33,377 nucleotides of DNA from Flavobacteriaceae bacterium UBA5079 (GCA_002414705.1 DIAL01000035.1:2710-36086), one strand, 5' to 3'. Positions 1 to 8,260 are shown, counted from the stretch's first letter. Notes: generated from the letters alone by a model not told the origin. Made by a program: numbers and translations.

Positions 1-1293
1 ATTCAAGAAAATGGCCTTGAAAAAGAGGTTGAAGCTAAAATAGCAAAACTTTATAAAGGTAAAGTACGGCCACAATATCATGGTGATTTTTCAGAAAGCA
101 ATAACGGTTTAGGTCTTATGCTATTGGGTGTAACAGGCGATCAAGTATTGCCAGCTAATGTCTATGCCGACATTAAAAAGAACACCATAGCGCAAGTTCG
201 TGGAACCGTTCAAGCAGATATATTGAAAGAAGATCAAGCACAAAATACCTGTATCTTCTCTACAGAATTTGCCTTGCGATTAATGGGAGATGTACAGGAA
301 TACTTTATTGAGAATAATGTGCGTAATTTCTATTCGGTTTCTATTTCAGGCTACCATATTGCGGAAGCAGGCGCCAACCCAATTACACAATTAGCCCTGA
401 CTTTATCTAATGGTTTCACGTATGTGGAATATTACTTAAGTCGCGGCATGGATATCAATAAATTTGGTCCAAACTTATCGTTCTTTTTCTCTAATGGAAT
501 TGATCCAGAATATGCTGTAATAGGTCGTGTGGCTCGTAAAATTTGGGCAAAAGCCATGAAAAATAAGTATGGTGCCAATGCCAGAGCGCAAATGCTGAAA
601 TATCATATTCAAACATCTGGACGTAGTTTACATGCGCAGGAAATTGATTTTAATGATATTCGTACCACGCTTCAAGCCTTATATGCTATTTATGATAACT
701 GTAATTCCTTACACACAAATGCGTATGATGAGGCTATTACAACGCCTACTGAAGAATCAGTACGTCGTGCTATGGCAATCCAATTAATTATTAATAAAGA
801 ATTAGGTTTAGCTAAGAATGAAAATCCAATTCAGGGCTCATTTATTATAGAAGAATTAACCGATTTAGTTGAAGAAGCGGTATTATTAGAATTTGATAGA
901 ATTACGGAACGTGGTGGTGTATTAGGTGCAATGGAAACCATGTACCAACGTAGTAAAATACAAGAAGAAAGTTTGTATTACGAAACCTTGAAACATAATG
1001 GTGAATTCCCAATTATTGGTGTGAATACGTTTTTAAGTTCACAAGGTTCTCCAACCGTTCAACCTGCTGAAGTTATTCGTGCAACCGAAGCTGAAAAGCA
1101 AAATCAGATTACAACACTTAAAAACCTGCATGAAGCCAATAGTACAGCAGATTTATTAAAAGACCTTCAAAATAGAGCCATTCATAATGAGAATATTTTT
1201 GAGGCCTTAATGGATGTTTGTAAAGTGTGTAGTTTAGGAGAAATTACATCTGCTTTATTTGAAGTAGGAGGTCAGTATAGACGAAATATGTAA
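1..1293 (+). CDS. icmF: Fused isobutyryl-CoA mutase IcmF, C-terminal part (5' truncated by window)
   Basis: The reading frame is open from base 1 and ends in TAA at 1293, so about 430 C-terminal residues of a protein usually near 1,100 are present. They form the TIM-barrel mutase domain of a B12-dependent acyl-CoA mutase, which rearranges isobutyryl-CoA and n-butyryl-CoA. Seen here: a [17 protein letters not shown] block, QTSGRSLH, and [20 protein letters not shown]. As I recall, true methylmalonyl-CoA mutases have QTSGWSL and SLHTNALDEA instead, and the terminal GGQYRRNM is typical of IcmF. The B12-binding and MeaI GTPase domains of the IcmF fusion should lie upstream of the window. The ATG at 118 is internal. 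A terminator follows, so this gene ends its transcript. Methylmalonyl-CoA mutase is the less likely alternative. Confidence 0.9.
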   Translation: MQENGLEKEVEAKIAKLYKGKVRPQYHGDFSESNNGLGLMLLGVTGDQVLPANVYADIKKNTIAQVRGTVQADILKEDQAQNTCIFSTEFALRLMGDVQEYFIENNVRNFYSVSISGYHIAEAGANPITQLALTLSNGFTYVEYYLSRGMDINKFGPNLSFFFSNGIDPEYAVIGRVARKIWAKAMKNKYGANARAQMLKYHIQTSGRSLHAQEIDFNDIRTTLQALYAIYDNCNSLHTNAYDEAITTPTEESVRRAMAIQLIINKELGLAKNENPIQGSFIIEELTDLVEEAVLLEFDRITERGGVLGAMETMYQRSKIQEESLYYETLKHNGEFPIIGVNTFLSSQGSPTVQPAEVIRATEAEKQNQITTLKNLHEANSTADLLKDLQNRAIHNENIFEALMDVCKVCSLGEITSALFEVGGQYRRNM

Positions 1294-1348
1294 ATCCTAT
1301 TCCAATACACTTCATAAAACAGATATAAATTAAGCATAATATTGTCAA

Positions 1349-1378
1349 GGGCTCTTTAATTAGAGCTCTTATTTTTTT
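1349..1378 (+). terminator. Rho-independent terminator of icmF
   Basis: A 7-bp stem (GGGCTCT with AGAGCTC, one G-U pair) around TTAATT is followed by a T-rich tract at 1369-1378. It lies 55 bases past the icmF stop. Confidence 0.8.
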
Positions 1379-1433
1379 CAATGTTTCTTTATCAGAATCT
1401 AGTTCACTTTAATATTGTAAGTTTGTTGAATCT

Positions 1434-1441
1434 TAAATTTG
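1434..1441 (+). promoter_or_regulatory. Bacteroidota -7 box TAAATTTG
   Basis: This is a perfect TAnnTTTG, 21 bases before the ATG of the DEAD-like gene, with a TTG at 1415-1417 (16-base gap) as a possible -33 element. Confidence 0.5.
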
Positions 1442-1462
1442 AATTAAACGCCTTACGTATTT

Positions 1463-2074
1463 ATGTCCTTTAAAAAATTCCATCCCATCATTAAAGAAGC
1501 TTTACAAGCTCAACATATGGAAGTGCCATTACCATTTCAAAAAGCTATTTTGCCAAAATTAAAAGGCGGCATGGATGTGTATGGAATAGCGCCAGAAGGT
1601 GCCGGGAAAACAACGGCTTTTATTTTAGCTACGGTTCATAAATTAAAAGCAGAAGCTTTTGAAGATTCGCCTCGCGCTTTAGTAATGGTTAAGGATAAAG
1701 AGGCAGCGTTGCATTTAAAAGAACAGTTTGAACAGTTTACAAACGAAACGGATTTACGTATTTATTGCGCCTATGATGAATATGATTTGGAAAAGCAAAA
1801 GGAAGAAATATATTTCGGAGTGGATATTATAATTGTTACACCAAAACGATTAAACAAACTGTATTTTCTAAATGGAATTCATTTAGGGCAATTACAATTG
1901 TTTATCATGGAAGATGCCGAATTTTTAATGCGAAACAATTATCAGAATGATGTGTTGCGTGTTACTGAAAGTCTAAAAAAATGCCAATATGTTATTATGG
2001 CTGAAAAGATGTCGCCAAAACTAAAAAGTCTTCAGGATAGTATGATGAGTAATTCGTTTATTGTTAACGGATAA
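1463..2074 (+). CDS. DEAD-box-helicase-like protein, RecA1 domain only
   Basis: At 203 residues it corresponds to only the first RecA lobe of a DEAD-box RNA helicase; normal members have two lobes and about 370 or more residues. Visible in order: a Q-motif-like PLPFQKAILP (residues 22-31), Walker A APEGAGKTT (43-51), a TPKRL block in place of TPGR, and EDAE in the place of DEAD. The SAT motif and the whole second lobe with the arginine finger are missing. The frame is clean and stops at 2074. No helicase remnant lies downstream because the next gene is convergent and begins 6 bases later. It may bind nucleotide or RNA without unwinding, perhaps as a partner of a full helicase; that role is inference. 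It has its own promoter box and looks monocistronic. Confidence 0.8.
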   Translation: MSFKKFHPIIKEALQAQHMEVPLPFQKAILPKLKGGMDVYGIAPEGAGKTTAFILATVHKLKAEAFEDSPRALVMVKDKEAALHLKEQFEQFTNETDLRIYCAYDEYDLEKQKEEIYFGVDIIIVTPKRLNKLYFLNGIHLGQLQLFIMEDAEFLMRNNYQNDVLRVTESLKKCQYVIMAEKMSPKLKSLQDSMMSNSFIVNG

Positions 2075-2079
2075 ATAAC

Positions 2080-2475
2080 TTATAACGTTAATGTCCAAGT
2101 ATGCTGAAGTTGTTTGAATTTTTTAAATTCGGAACGTAATAGCGGTAAATAATCTTTGCCATTACTGTTACAATTTTCTAAACGTTTGATGTTTTTATTT
2201 AACAAATAAGTCAATCGTTTTACAGACGCAATGTGCTTGTATTTATTTTCTGAATACCGTGCTTCTTCGGCTTTTGCTATTTCTGGTGCTAATGAAACGG
2301 ATTGCTGAACAATATCTCCCGAAAAATAAATAAACGCATTTTCCGAACCATCAGGTTGTAAGCCAGATAGGTCTTGACTTAAATATGTTGAAATGCTTCG
2401 CGATAGTGTAATAATATCCATAGCCTTTTGATATAGAGGCGAGTGGAATAAACTTGAAGAGATATGGGTAATCAT
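2080..2475 (-). CDS. Small helical protein of unknown function
   Basis: I do not recognise this 131-residue protein with certainty. It is predicted mainly alpha-helical, has no signal peptide or membrane segment, and is rich in Lys near the C-terminus. The order of helices (YQKAMDIITLSRSIS, then GDIVQQSVSLAPEIAKAEEA, then a Lys/Arg-rich helix pair) loosely recalls four-helix-bundle proteins of the S23/Avd type, but this is weak. It starts at an ATG and lies convergent to the DEAD-like gene (5-base gap) and divergent from the Lrp regulator. A 6-bp inverted repeat spanning the facing stop codons (2064-2069 with 2086-2091) may serve as a weak shared terminator. Confidence 0.65.
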   Translation of the reverse strand: MITHISSSLFHSPLYQKAMDIITLSRSISTYLSQDLSGLQPDGSENAFIYFSGDIVQQSVSLAPEIAKAEEARYSENKYKHIASVKRLTYLLNKNIKRLENCNSNGKDYLPLLRSEFKKFKQLQHTWTLTL

Positions 2476-2546
2476 GATATACTAGCAATTTAATCAAAAA
2501 TAGCGACAAGTTTGCTTATTCGTCTTTCGATATTAAAGTAAAATTG

Positions 2547-2554
2547 TATATTTG
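2547..2554 (+). promoter_or_regulatory. Bacteroidota -7 box TATATTTG
   Basis: This is a perfect TAnnTTTG, 38 bases before the ATG of the Lrp/AsnC regulator. No clean TTTG -33 box is seen; a TTTC about 20 bases upstream is the nearest candidate. Confidence 0.5.
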
Positions 2555-2592
2555 ATTTAATAATTAACTTATTAACATGTATTTACTTTAAT

Positions 2593-3036
2593 ATGAGTAT
2601 TGATAGCTTAAATTGGAAAATATTAACGTGTTTGCAAAAAAATGCACGCATGTCTAATGCCGAAATTGGTAGGCAAGTTGGCATCAGTTCGCCAGCGGTT
2701 TCCGAGCGGATTAAAAAAATGGAAGACGCGGGCATTATTCAGCATTATCATACAACGGTTTCTCCTTTTGAAGCCGGATATCAGTTAAAAGCATTAATTA
2801 CTATTCGGGCTTTTATGGGCATGTTGAAACCCTTTTTAGACAAAGTAAAAACCTATGATGAGGTTATTAATTGCTACCGAATTACGGGCAATGAGAACAT
2901 AGTTATGGAAGTCGTTTTAAAGAACCAGAAACATTTGGAAGCTTTTATAGACCAACTTATTGTTTATGGAGAAACTAAAACACAGATTATCTTATCGCAT
3001 GTGGTAAAACATAATGCTGTAAAGCCTTTAAAGTAG
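2593..3036 (+). CDS. Lrp/AsnC family transcriptional regulator
   Basis: The 147-residue length is typical of the family. Residues 1-60 form the AsnC-type helix-turn-helix (start MSIDSLNWKILTCLQKNAR, then a helix pair around NAEIGRQVGISSPAVSERIK and the MEDAGII wing). The rest is an alpha-beta RAM effector domain, which normally binds an amino acid or related ligand and builds octamers. The ligand cannot be read from the sequence. The gene is convergent with the MFS exporter next door, whose promoter lies more than 1.4 kb away. Control of that exporter is possible because many Lrp-type regulators govern amino-acid efflux, but nothing in the sequence proves it. Confidence 0.93.
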   Translation: MSIDSLNWKILTCLQKNARMSNAEIGRQVGISSPAVSERIKKMEDAGIIQHYHTTVSPFEAGYQLKALITIRAFMGMLKPFLDKVKTYDEVINCYRITGNENIVMEVVLKNQKHLEAFIDQLIVYGETKTQIILSHVVKHNAVKPLK

Positions 3037-3083
3037 TTATTATATTTTATGGTTAATTACTAGAAAGGCTTTTAATTTATTTA

Positions 3084-4289
3084 TCAAGCTTCTGTTTTCT
3101 TTAGATATCTCATTAATAACCATATTAATGCCATACAAATCACAGCCAAAAGCGTCATAATATACCAGGTGTTTTCAAAACCAATACTATCGGCTAGTTG
3201 CATTCCAGCATTATGTCCAAAAATATGCGCTATGGAAAAAGCAATACTATAAAGCGCCATATATTCGCCTTGATTTCCTTTTTTGGCACGTTCCATAGCA
3301 AAGGCATTCGAAAATGGGAATGTTATCATTTCGCCCACAGTCATAAACAGCATACCTATTAGTAAAATACCAATCCAAGGTGTCACATTCAAAACAATGA
3401 AACTGATTCCAACTAATATGGCACCAAAAACCATGAGCGTAGGTTTGCTGTAGCGTGTGTTTTCCAACCATTTAATAAGTGGCATTTCTAATATAAAAAT
3501 AAAGGCACCATTAAGACCCAAAAGAATTCCAATTTCTAATTCTGTTAAGTTATGCACATCCTTATAATAAAGAGGCATGGTTGAAAAATACTGTAAAAAC
3601 ACAATTCCAAACATGGTCATAGCAGCCAGAAAAATCCAGAAGGCTTTGTCTTTATAAGCTGATTGCGGATTGTTATTAATGATGCTGTCTTGTGTTTTTG
3701 CCTTTTTAGGATTTAATACATTTACTAGTAAAATAGTTGCTAAAATACACGTAATACCATCTACCCAAAAAAGGCCAGCATAACTCATAGTTGTAATAAT
3801 TAATCCACCAATAGCAGGACCTGCTGAAAATCCCAGGTTTATGGCTAGGCGTATAAGTGTTACAGAACGTGTTTTATTTTCCGTTTTACTGTAAGCACTC
3901 AACGCTACAAACATAGCTGGACGAAACATATCAGCTACTACCATAACTAGAAATATACCCAAACAAATACTAGCAAATGTGTGTAAAAATTGCAGTCCAA
4001 TAAAAAGAATTCCTGTTGAAAGTAAACTTCTCACCATTACTTTATAATAGCCAATTTTATCCGTTAGTTTACCACCAAGCCATGATCCACAAACAGAACC
4101 TAACCCGAAAGCAGACATAACCCAACCAACTTGTGCAAATGACAATTTTAAATCTGTTGTAAGATATAATGACAAAAACGGAATGACCATAGTACCAGCA
4201 CGATTGATTAAGGTAATCAATGCCAGCCACCAAATTTCTGGAGACAGACCACGAAAGGTATTTATGTAGCTGTTGTAAAGTTTTTTCAT
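3084..4289 (-). CDS. Major facilitator superfamily efflux transporter
   Basis: This 401-residue inner-membrane protein has about 12 hydrophobic segments. The MFS motif A between TM2 and TM3 is clear (GGKLTDKIGYYKV, residues 72-84). It starts with a short basic cytoplasmic tail (MKKLYNSYINTFRGL), and the middle loop near residues 195-210 is polar (KKAKTQDSIINNN). Size and motif fit the drug/metabolite:proton antiporter branch (MdtH/YfcJ-like); the substrate is unknown. An unusual leader of about 170 bases precedes it, with an intrinsic terminator before the start codon, a competing hairpin arm and a 9-codon ORF. Expression may therefore be controlled by attenuation, as is known for several antibiotic-resistance exporters. 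Confidence 0.9.
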   Translation of the reverse strand: MKKLYNSYINTFRGLSPEIWWLALITLINRAGTMVIPFLSLYLTTDLKLSFAQVGWVMSAFGLGSVCGSWLGGKLTDKIGYYKVMVRSLLSTGILFIGLQFLHTFASICLGIFLVMVVADMFRPAMFVALSAYSKTENKTRSVTLIRLAINLGFSAGPAIGGLIITTMSYAGLFWVDGITCILATILLVNVLNPKKAKTQDSIINNNPQSAYKDKAFWIFLAAMTMFGIVFLQYFSTMPLYYKDVHNLTELEIGILLGLNGAFIFILEMPLIKWLENTRYSKPTLMVFGAILVGISFIVLNVTPWIGILLIGMLFMTVGEMITFPFSNAFAMERAKKGNQGEYMALYSIAFSIAHIFGHNAGMQLADSIGFENTWYIMTLLAVICMALIWLLMRYLKKTEA

Positions 4290-4314
4290 GTTAATAGTAA
4301 TAGATTTATAAACT

Positions 4315-4342
4315 AAAAAATCCGACGCAATGGTCGGACTTT
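4315..4342 (-). terminator. Intrinsic terminator inside the MFS leader (candidate attenuator)
   Basis: On the minus strand TCCGAC (4338-4333), loop CATTGC and GTCGGA (4326-4321) form a stem that extends outward by G-U and A-U pairs. TTTTTT (4320-4315) follows. It sits 26 bases before the MFS ATG, and no other minus-strand gene lies upstream, so it would stop transcripts meant for the MFS gene. Its 5' arm can pair instead with GTTGGAC at 4394-4388. Confidence 0.65.
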
Positions 4343-4368
4343 CATATAATGGTTATGGTAATTTAAAA

Positions 4369-4398
4369 TTATTCACATACATATAGCGTCCAACTCAT
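4369..4398 (-). other. Putative 9-codon leader ORF upstream of the MFS gene
   Basis: On the minus strand ATG at 4398 opens a frame encoding MSWTLYVCE and closes with TAA at 4369. The codons AGT TGG ACG contain the GTTGGAC arm that competes with the terminator. No good Shine-Dalgarno sequence precedes it, which is common in Bacteroidota. ORFs this short arise often by chance, so only the position makes it noteworthy. Confidence 0.3.
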
Positions 4399-4468
4399 CA
4401 AGGATGAAATACAAGGTTTTCTGTAAATAGTGACTCTTTTTTGCATGATTCTATGTTAAATAGATTAT

Positions 4469-4476
4469 CAAATCTA
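4469..4476 (-). promoter_or_regulatory. -7 box TAGATTTG for the MFS gene
   Basis: A perfect TAnnTTTG on the minus strand would give a leader of about 170 bases containing the small ORF and the attenuator-like hairpin. No clear -33 box is seen. Confidence 0.4.
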
Positions 4477-4496
4477 AACAAAATATGAATAAGTTG

Positions 4497-4504
4497 TACT
4501 TTTG
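4497..4504 (+). promoter_or_regulatory. -7 box TACTTTTG for the DUF1684 gene
   Basis: A perfect TAnnTTTG lies 21 bases before the ATG at 4526. It is divergent from the MFS promoter about 20 bases away. Confidence 0.5.
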
Positions 4505-4525
4505 AATTCAAAATAAATAATTCTT

Positions 4526-5128
4526 ATGAAATTTATATGTAGTTTCCTGTTTCTTATTGCTTTAACAAGTTGCGGTCAAAATAAAGAACCTTTATTGGGT
4601 GAAACAGATTGGCAGCGCGAGCAAAATGCCGATTTTAAAGATGCCAGTAAATCGCCATTAAAAGCAAAAGACCGTAAGAATTTTAAAACATTGGATTTCT
4701 TCCCTGCAGATTCTTCTGCAATAGTGAAAGCTACATTAAAACGTACACCTGATTCCGATTGGTTTTTAATGCAAACCACAACAGACCGTGTTTCTAATGA
4801 GCGCGTTTATGGTATTGTAACATTTGAATTTCTAGGAAAAACGTTTGAATTAGCAGTTTATCAAGGTCAAGATTTAATGGCTAAAGCTGGATTTGAAGAT
4901 TATTTGTTTTTACCGTTTATGGATAATACAAACGGCGAGACAACTTATGGTGGTGGACGTTATTTGGACTTACGTATTCCGGAAGGAGATACTTTAATCA
5001 TTGATTTTAATAAAGCTTATAATCCGTATTGTGCATATAATGAAAAGTATTCCTGTCCTATTGTTCCTAGAACTAATTATTTAGATATTAAGGTTCAAGC
5101 AGGAGTAATGGCTTTTAGTAAAAAATAA
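4526..5128 (+). CDS. DUF1684 lipoprotein
   Basis: This 200-residue protein begins with a lipoprotein signal (MKFICSFLFLIALTSC, acylated Cys16 followed by GQNKE). The mature part matches DUF1684, a beta-rich domain of unknown function. Its hallmark is the C-terminal block GGGRYLDLRIP followed by DFNKAYNPYCAYNEKYSCPI and VPRTNYLDI; the two Cys in that block are typical. The protein is probably anchored to a periplasm-facing membrane. It stands alone with its own promoter box and a strong convergent terminator. Members of this family are widespread in Flavobacteriia, but no biochemical role is established to my knowledge. Confidence 0.9.
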   Translation: MKFICSFLFLIALTSCGQNKEPLLGETDWQREQNADFKDASKSPLKAKDRKNFKTLDFFPADSSAIVKATLKRTPDSDWFLMQTTTDRVSNERVYGIVTFEFLGKTFELAVYQGQDLMAKAGFEDYLFLPFMDNTNGETTYGGGRYLDLRIPEGDTLIIDFNKAYNPYCAYNEKYSCPIVPRTNYLDIKVQAGVMAFSKK

Positions 5129-5156
5129 AGCGCCTAACAATTTTGCTAGACGCTTT
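5127..5156. terminator. Bidirectional terminator between convergent genes
   Basis: The outer stem AAAGCG/CGCTTT and inner CTA/TAG pairs form the hairpin, overlapping the DUF1684 stop codon. On the minus strand it is followed by ATTTTTTA, so it mainly serves the T9SS gene at 5177-6631. Confidence 0.7.
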
Positions 5157-5176
5157 ATGGTACTACTAATTTAAAC

Positions 5177-6631
5177 TTAATTTTTAATAATACGTTTGGA
5201 TATACTTCCTGTTTCTGTCGTTATTTGAAGTAAATACACACCTTGTTGCAAGTTAGAAATCTCTATTTTTTCAAGATGATTCTGTATTTGTTTGGCCACT
5301 TTTCCATTCATATCAATTAACATAACTGATTTTATTTGAATGCTATTTGGTGTTTTAATATACACATAATCTGTTGCTGGATTTGGGTATATCTTTATTT
5401 CTGAAAGTAATTCAGAGTTTGTACCTAAAGTGCCTTCAACTTCAAAGAAATCTCTATCATATAGAGACCATGTTCCATCAGCATTTTGAACGCGAATGTG
5501 CAAATAATGATCGCCTTGCGCTAAACCTGTTGTAGTTGGTACGGTAAAGTTTTCATCCAATACATCACCTGAAACAGATACTGCAGTTGCTAAACCAACT
5601 CCAGGATCCACATCTATATAATATTCGGCGGCTACAATGGACGCTGAATTAGTTTCAGGAATGTCCGACACTCTAAATGTTTTTGTATCATAAAAACTCC
5701 AGCGATTTGCACTGTTTTTTACACGCATAAATAAACGGTGTGTGCCTATTGTTAAGCTGGATGTTGGAATAATTAAATCTTCATTTAAAGAAGCCACATC
5801 ATTGACATCAACATTTACGCCACTTCCTATTCCAGGATCGGTATCATAAAAGTATTCAGCTTCAACAATATCACTGGTATTGGTGTCTGGAATATCAGAA
5901 ACTCTAAAAGTTTTATTCGCATACAAGCTCCAACGATTATCGTTGTTTTTAACACGAATAAACATCCGATGTGTTCCAATAGATAATCCTAAAGTTGGAA
6001 TACTGAAATTTTCATCTAATGAAGCTACATCAACCACATCAATACTCGTCCCGTTTCCTAAACCAGGATCAGTATCGAAAAAGTATTCTGCTTCCACAAT
6101 ATCGGCAGTATTAGTAACAGGTACATCTGATTTTCGGAATGTTTTGTATGTATACATGCTCCATTCATCATTATCATTTCTTACGCGTAAAAATAATCTA
6201 TGTGTTCCTACTGGTAATGCTCCAGTTCCAATATTAAGATTTCTATTTAAAACATCCGCATTAACACTATTAATAGTTATTCCATTTCCAATTCCAGGGT
6301 CTGTGTTAAAGAAATATTCTGCGCTAGTAATATTAACTGTGTTTATATTTGGAACATCTGATATTCTGAAAGTTTTATAAGCATACATGCTAGATGAACC
6401 ATCTACATTTACAACTCTCATAAATAACCGATGTGTTCCGATAGCTAAACCCCTTGTTGGAATGTTAAAGTTTTGATCTAACAATTCTTCATCTGGATCT
6501 ATGTCTACAAGTATGCCATTTCCAATACCAGGATCGGTATCAAAGAAATATTCCATACTGGCAATATCCGATTGCGCTAACGATACACCAACACAAAAGC
6601 AGCCTATTAAAAAGGTATATAAAGCTTTCAT
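5177..6631 (-). CDS. Secreted five-repeat protein with T9SS type A sorting domain
   Basis: The preferred start is the ATG at 6631, which gives MKALYTFLIGCFCVGVSLAQ, a clean signal peptide, in a protein of 484 residues. An ATG 33 bases upstream would place LIKLTKTPKI before it and overlap the preceding gene. The body is five tandem modules of 77-78 residues. Each opens with a EYFFDTDPGIGNG-like block, contains GTHRLFMRV, and closes with a W/SxY...KTFRVSDIP-like block. The last 73 residues are a T9SS type A domain (IYPNPATDYVYI, MLIDMNGK, LQQGVYLLQI, KRIIKN). It should be exported by Sec, moved across the outer membrane by the T9SS and left on the surface or released. It lies 13 bases after the beta-helix gene, in one operon. 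Its function is unknown; adhesin or structural roles are plausible. Confidence 0.92.
   Translation of the reverse strand: MKALYTFLIGCFCVGVSLAQSDIASMEYFFDTDPGIGNGILVDIDPDEELLDQNFNIPTRGLAIGTHRLFMRVVNVDGSSSMYAYKTFRISDVPNINTVNITSAEYFFNTDPGIGNGITINSVNADVLNRNLNIGTGALPVGTHRLFLRVRNDNDEWSMYTYKTFRKSDVPVTNTADIVEAEYFFDTDPGLGNGTSIDVVDVASLDENFSIPTLGLSIGTHRMFIRVKNNDNRWSLYANKTFRVSDIPDTNTSDIVEAEYFYDTDPGIGSGVNVDVNDVASLNEDLIIPTSSLTIGTHRLFMRVKNSANRWSFYDTKTFRVSDIPETNSASIVAAEYYIDVDPGVGLATAVSVSGDVLDENFTVPTTTGLAQGDHYLHIRVQNADGTWSLYDRDFFEVEGTLGTNSELLSEIKIYPNPATDYVYIKTPNSIQIKSVMLIDMNGKVAKQIQNHLEKIEISNLQQGVYLLQITTETGSISKRIIKN
5435..6568 (-). repeat. Five tandem 77-78-codon modules within the T9SS gene
   Basis: The EYFF/EYYI anchor recurs at intervals of 78, 77, 77 and 77 residues, and the GTHRLFMRV-like strand recurs with it. 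The fifth copy is the most diverged (GDHYLHIRV). A 166-codon antisense frame at 5880-6380 is a by-product of the repetition. Confidence 0.92.
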
Positions 6632-6644
6632 AATTTTGGGTGTT

Positions 6645-7700
6645 TTAGTTAGTTTTATTAGCATTTGCTTTTAAATTCACATTTAAAGTTGAGCCAGCAG
6701 GAACCATGTTATTAAGAATACTCATGGCGGTTAAATACGGTAGCTCAGTTGGATAGCCTCTCATATCAAAATCATAAAAGCCATTGTAAATACCTACATC
6801 GTTACCATCTGTTCCTGCATTGTTTCCAGCAGAACTGTTACCTAAATTATAGTTATTTTCAACTGCCCAATATGGATTATTAGCTGGAATGTTTGCGAAA
6901 AATGGATTTTGGTTGTCTAAATTCCCAGTTCCATTTAATGCTGTAATGGTTGGTGTTCCATAATGATAAGTTAAAGAGTTATTGTGGATAATTGGGTTTC
7001 CTCCATTTTGATCAACCACATTTAAAGCGTTATTTGTAAATAACCAAATATTGTTTTGACATACTAAATTGGTAGGACTAAAGAAAATAACATAGCCTAC
7101 AAGAGCTTGGTCTGAAATAATGATGTTATTATTAAATATGGTTGTATCATTAAAATATTGAAAGGCGTTAGACCCTATATTTTGAATCAGATTATTAGTA
7201 ATGGTTATGTTAGTACTATTTAAAGGATTTGAACTCAAAACAATAAGATTTCTAATAACGTTCCCTCTGTATGTAATGTTAGCATTTCCAGTTGATGATG
7301 CATAAGCACCTGAAGCTATCCAACAATCTTCAACTAATAAGTTTGTAACATTGCTTGACGGAGAAACAGTACCATTGATGTCCAAACCTGCAATTTTTAC
7401 GTTACTAGCGGTAATTGTTATATTTCCAGTAGTTGAAGCTTCTCCATTATTTAGTTCTGGTGCATGACCCATACCTAAAACAGTTACAGATTTGTTTATT
7501 GTCATAACACCATATGAACCACTTGACGGCTGAATAAGGATTGTGTCGCCATTGGATGCTCCAGCTATTGCTGAAGCAAAAGTTGTGTAGACATGTGAAG
7601 GCGAATCGTCTATAAATACATTTCGATCTACAATTAATGTGTTTTGTGCATTTGTAAAGCTTACTACAAGTAAGGCAATACCTAAAATAAGTTTTTTCAT
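6645..7700 (-). CDS. Secreted right-handed beta-helix protein
   Basis: This 351-residue protein has a signal peptide (MKKLILGIALLVVSFTNAQ). It continues as a parallel beta-helix of the pectate-lyase/NosD kind. The start YTTFASAIAGASNGDTILI is the usual opening of such folds, and Asn-rich coils follow (NITITASNVKIAGLDING, NITITNNLIQNIG, FNNNIIIS). Near the end NPFFANIPANNPYW and DVGIYNGFYDFDMRGYP resemble the closing part of many Bacteroidota beta-helix proteins. No catalytic residues can be assigned, and it has no T9SS domain of its own. Its C-terminus (MVPAGSTLNVNLKANA) resembles ends seen where such a protein precedes a T9SS repeat protein. It is the first gene of the pair and is probably periplasmic or surface-associated through its partner. 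Confidence 0.85.
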   Translation of the reverse strand: MKKLILGIALLVVSFTNAQNTLIVDRNVFIDDSPSHVYTTFASAIAGASNGDTILIQPSSGSYGVMTINKSVTVLGMGHAPELNNGEASTTGNITITASNVKIAGLDINGTVSPSSNVTNLLVEDCWIASGAYASSTGNANITYRGNVIRNLIVLSSNPLNSTNITITNNLIQNIGSNAFQYFNDTTIFNNNIIISDQALVGYVIFFSPTNLVCQNNIWLFTNNALNVVDQNGGNPIIHNNSLTYHYGTPTITALNGTGNLDNQNPFFANIPANNPYWAVENNYNLGNSSAGNNAGTDGNDVGIYNGFYDFDMRGYPTELPYLTAMSILNNMVPAGSTLNVNLKANANKTN

Positions 7701-7890
7701 GATAATTAGGTTATATTGATTAATGGTTCAAAAATCCTAATTATTTACAAGCCAAAACATACGTAAAATGTCGTATATTTTTTTCGTCCAAAAATTTAAG
7801 ACATGCTGGTTTTTATACTATTCGTCTGAATGAAATAAGAAAAAATAATGATTTGTTGGTTTTGAAGTTTCAAATTTTAAAACGTTATTT

Positions 7891-8256
7891 TTATTTCACT
7901 AGAAAAATTCCCAAGAAAACTGCTAGAAATCCTAATGCAAAACTAGCAATGGTATACATGGCAAAACTCATGAAATCACCAGATTTTAAAAACACATGAT
8001 TTTCGTAGGCGAAGGCCGAAAAGGTTGTAAATCCGCCACAAAATCCTGTTGCTAATAAAGCAATATGGTTTTCTGATAACGAATTGTTTTTAGCAGCTAA
8101 ACCTAAAATTACACCAATAATAAGACTCCCTAAAATGTTGGAGATAAAAGTCCCATAAGGAATGCCAGATTCCGGATTATTAAAAAACCTGCCAACTATA
8201 AAACGTAATGCACTTCCAAAACCACCACCAACAAAAACTAACAAAATTTGTTTCAT
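7891..8256 (-). CDS. crcB: Fluoride ion channel CrcB/FluC
   Basis: At 121 residues with four hydrophobic helices it matches the normal size of this dual-topology dimer, which expels fluoride. Family marks are GGGFGSALRF (residues 10-19), Asn40 in TFISNILGS, and the central sodium-site motif GFCGGFTTFSAF (71-82) with the TTFS turn and Phe residues lining the pore. It starts 4 bases after the stop of the SRPBCC/GyrI-like gene, so the two form an operon. No fluoride riboswitch was recognised upstream of that operon, which is where one would be expected if expression responded to fluoride. Confidence 0.95.
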   Translation of the reverse strand: MKQILLVFVGGGFGSALRFIVGRFFNNPESGIPYGTFISNILGSLIIGVILGLAAKNNSLSENHIALLATGFCGGFTTFSAFAYENHVFLKSGDFMSFAMYTIASFALGFLAVFLGIFLVK

Positions 8257-8260
8257 AGTT

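Noticed and set aside
5880..6380. 166-codon plus-strand frame
   Set aside because: It is antisense to the repeated modules of the T9SS gene and arises from repetition; the sense protein has a signal peptide and sorting domain.
5435..6568. CRISPR-like periodic repeats
   Set aside because: The period is about 231 bases, fully coding, and diverged at the DNA level; there are no spacers.
7740..7800. Weak hairpin ATACG/CGTAT with a T-run before the beta-helix gene
   Set aside because: A 5-bp AT-rich stem is too weak to call a terminator or operator.
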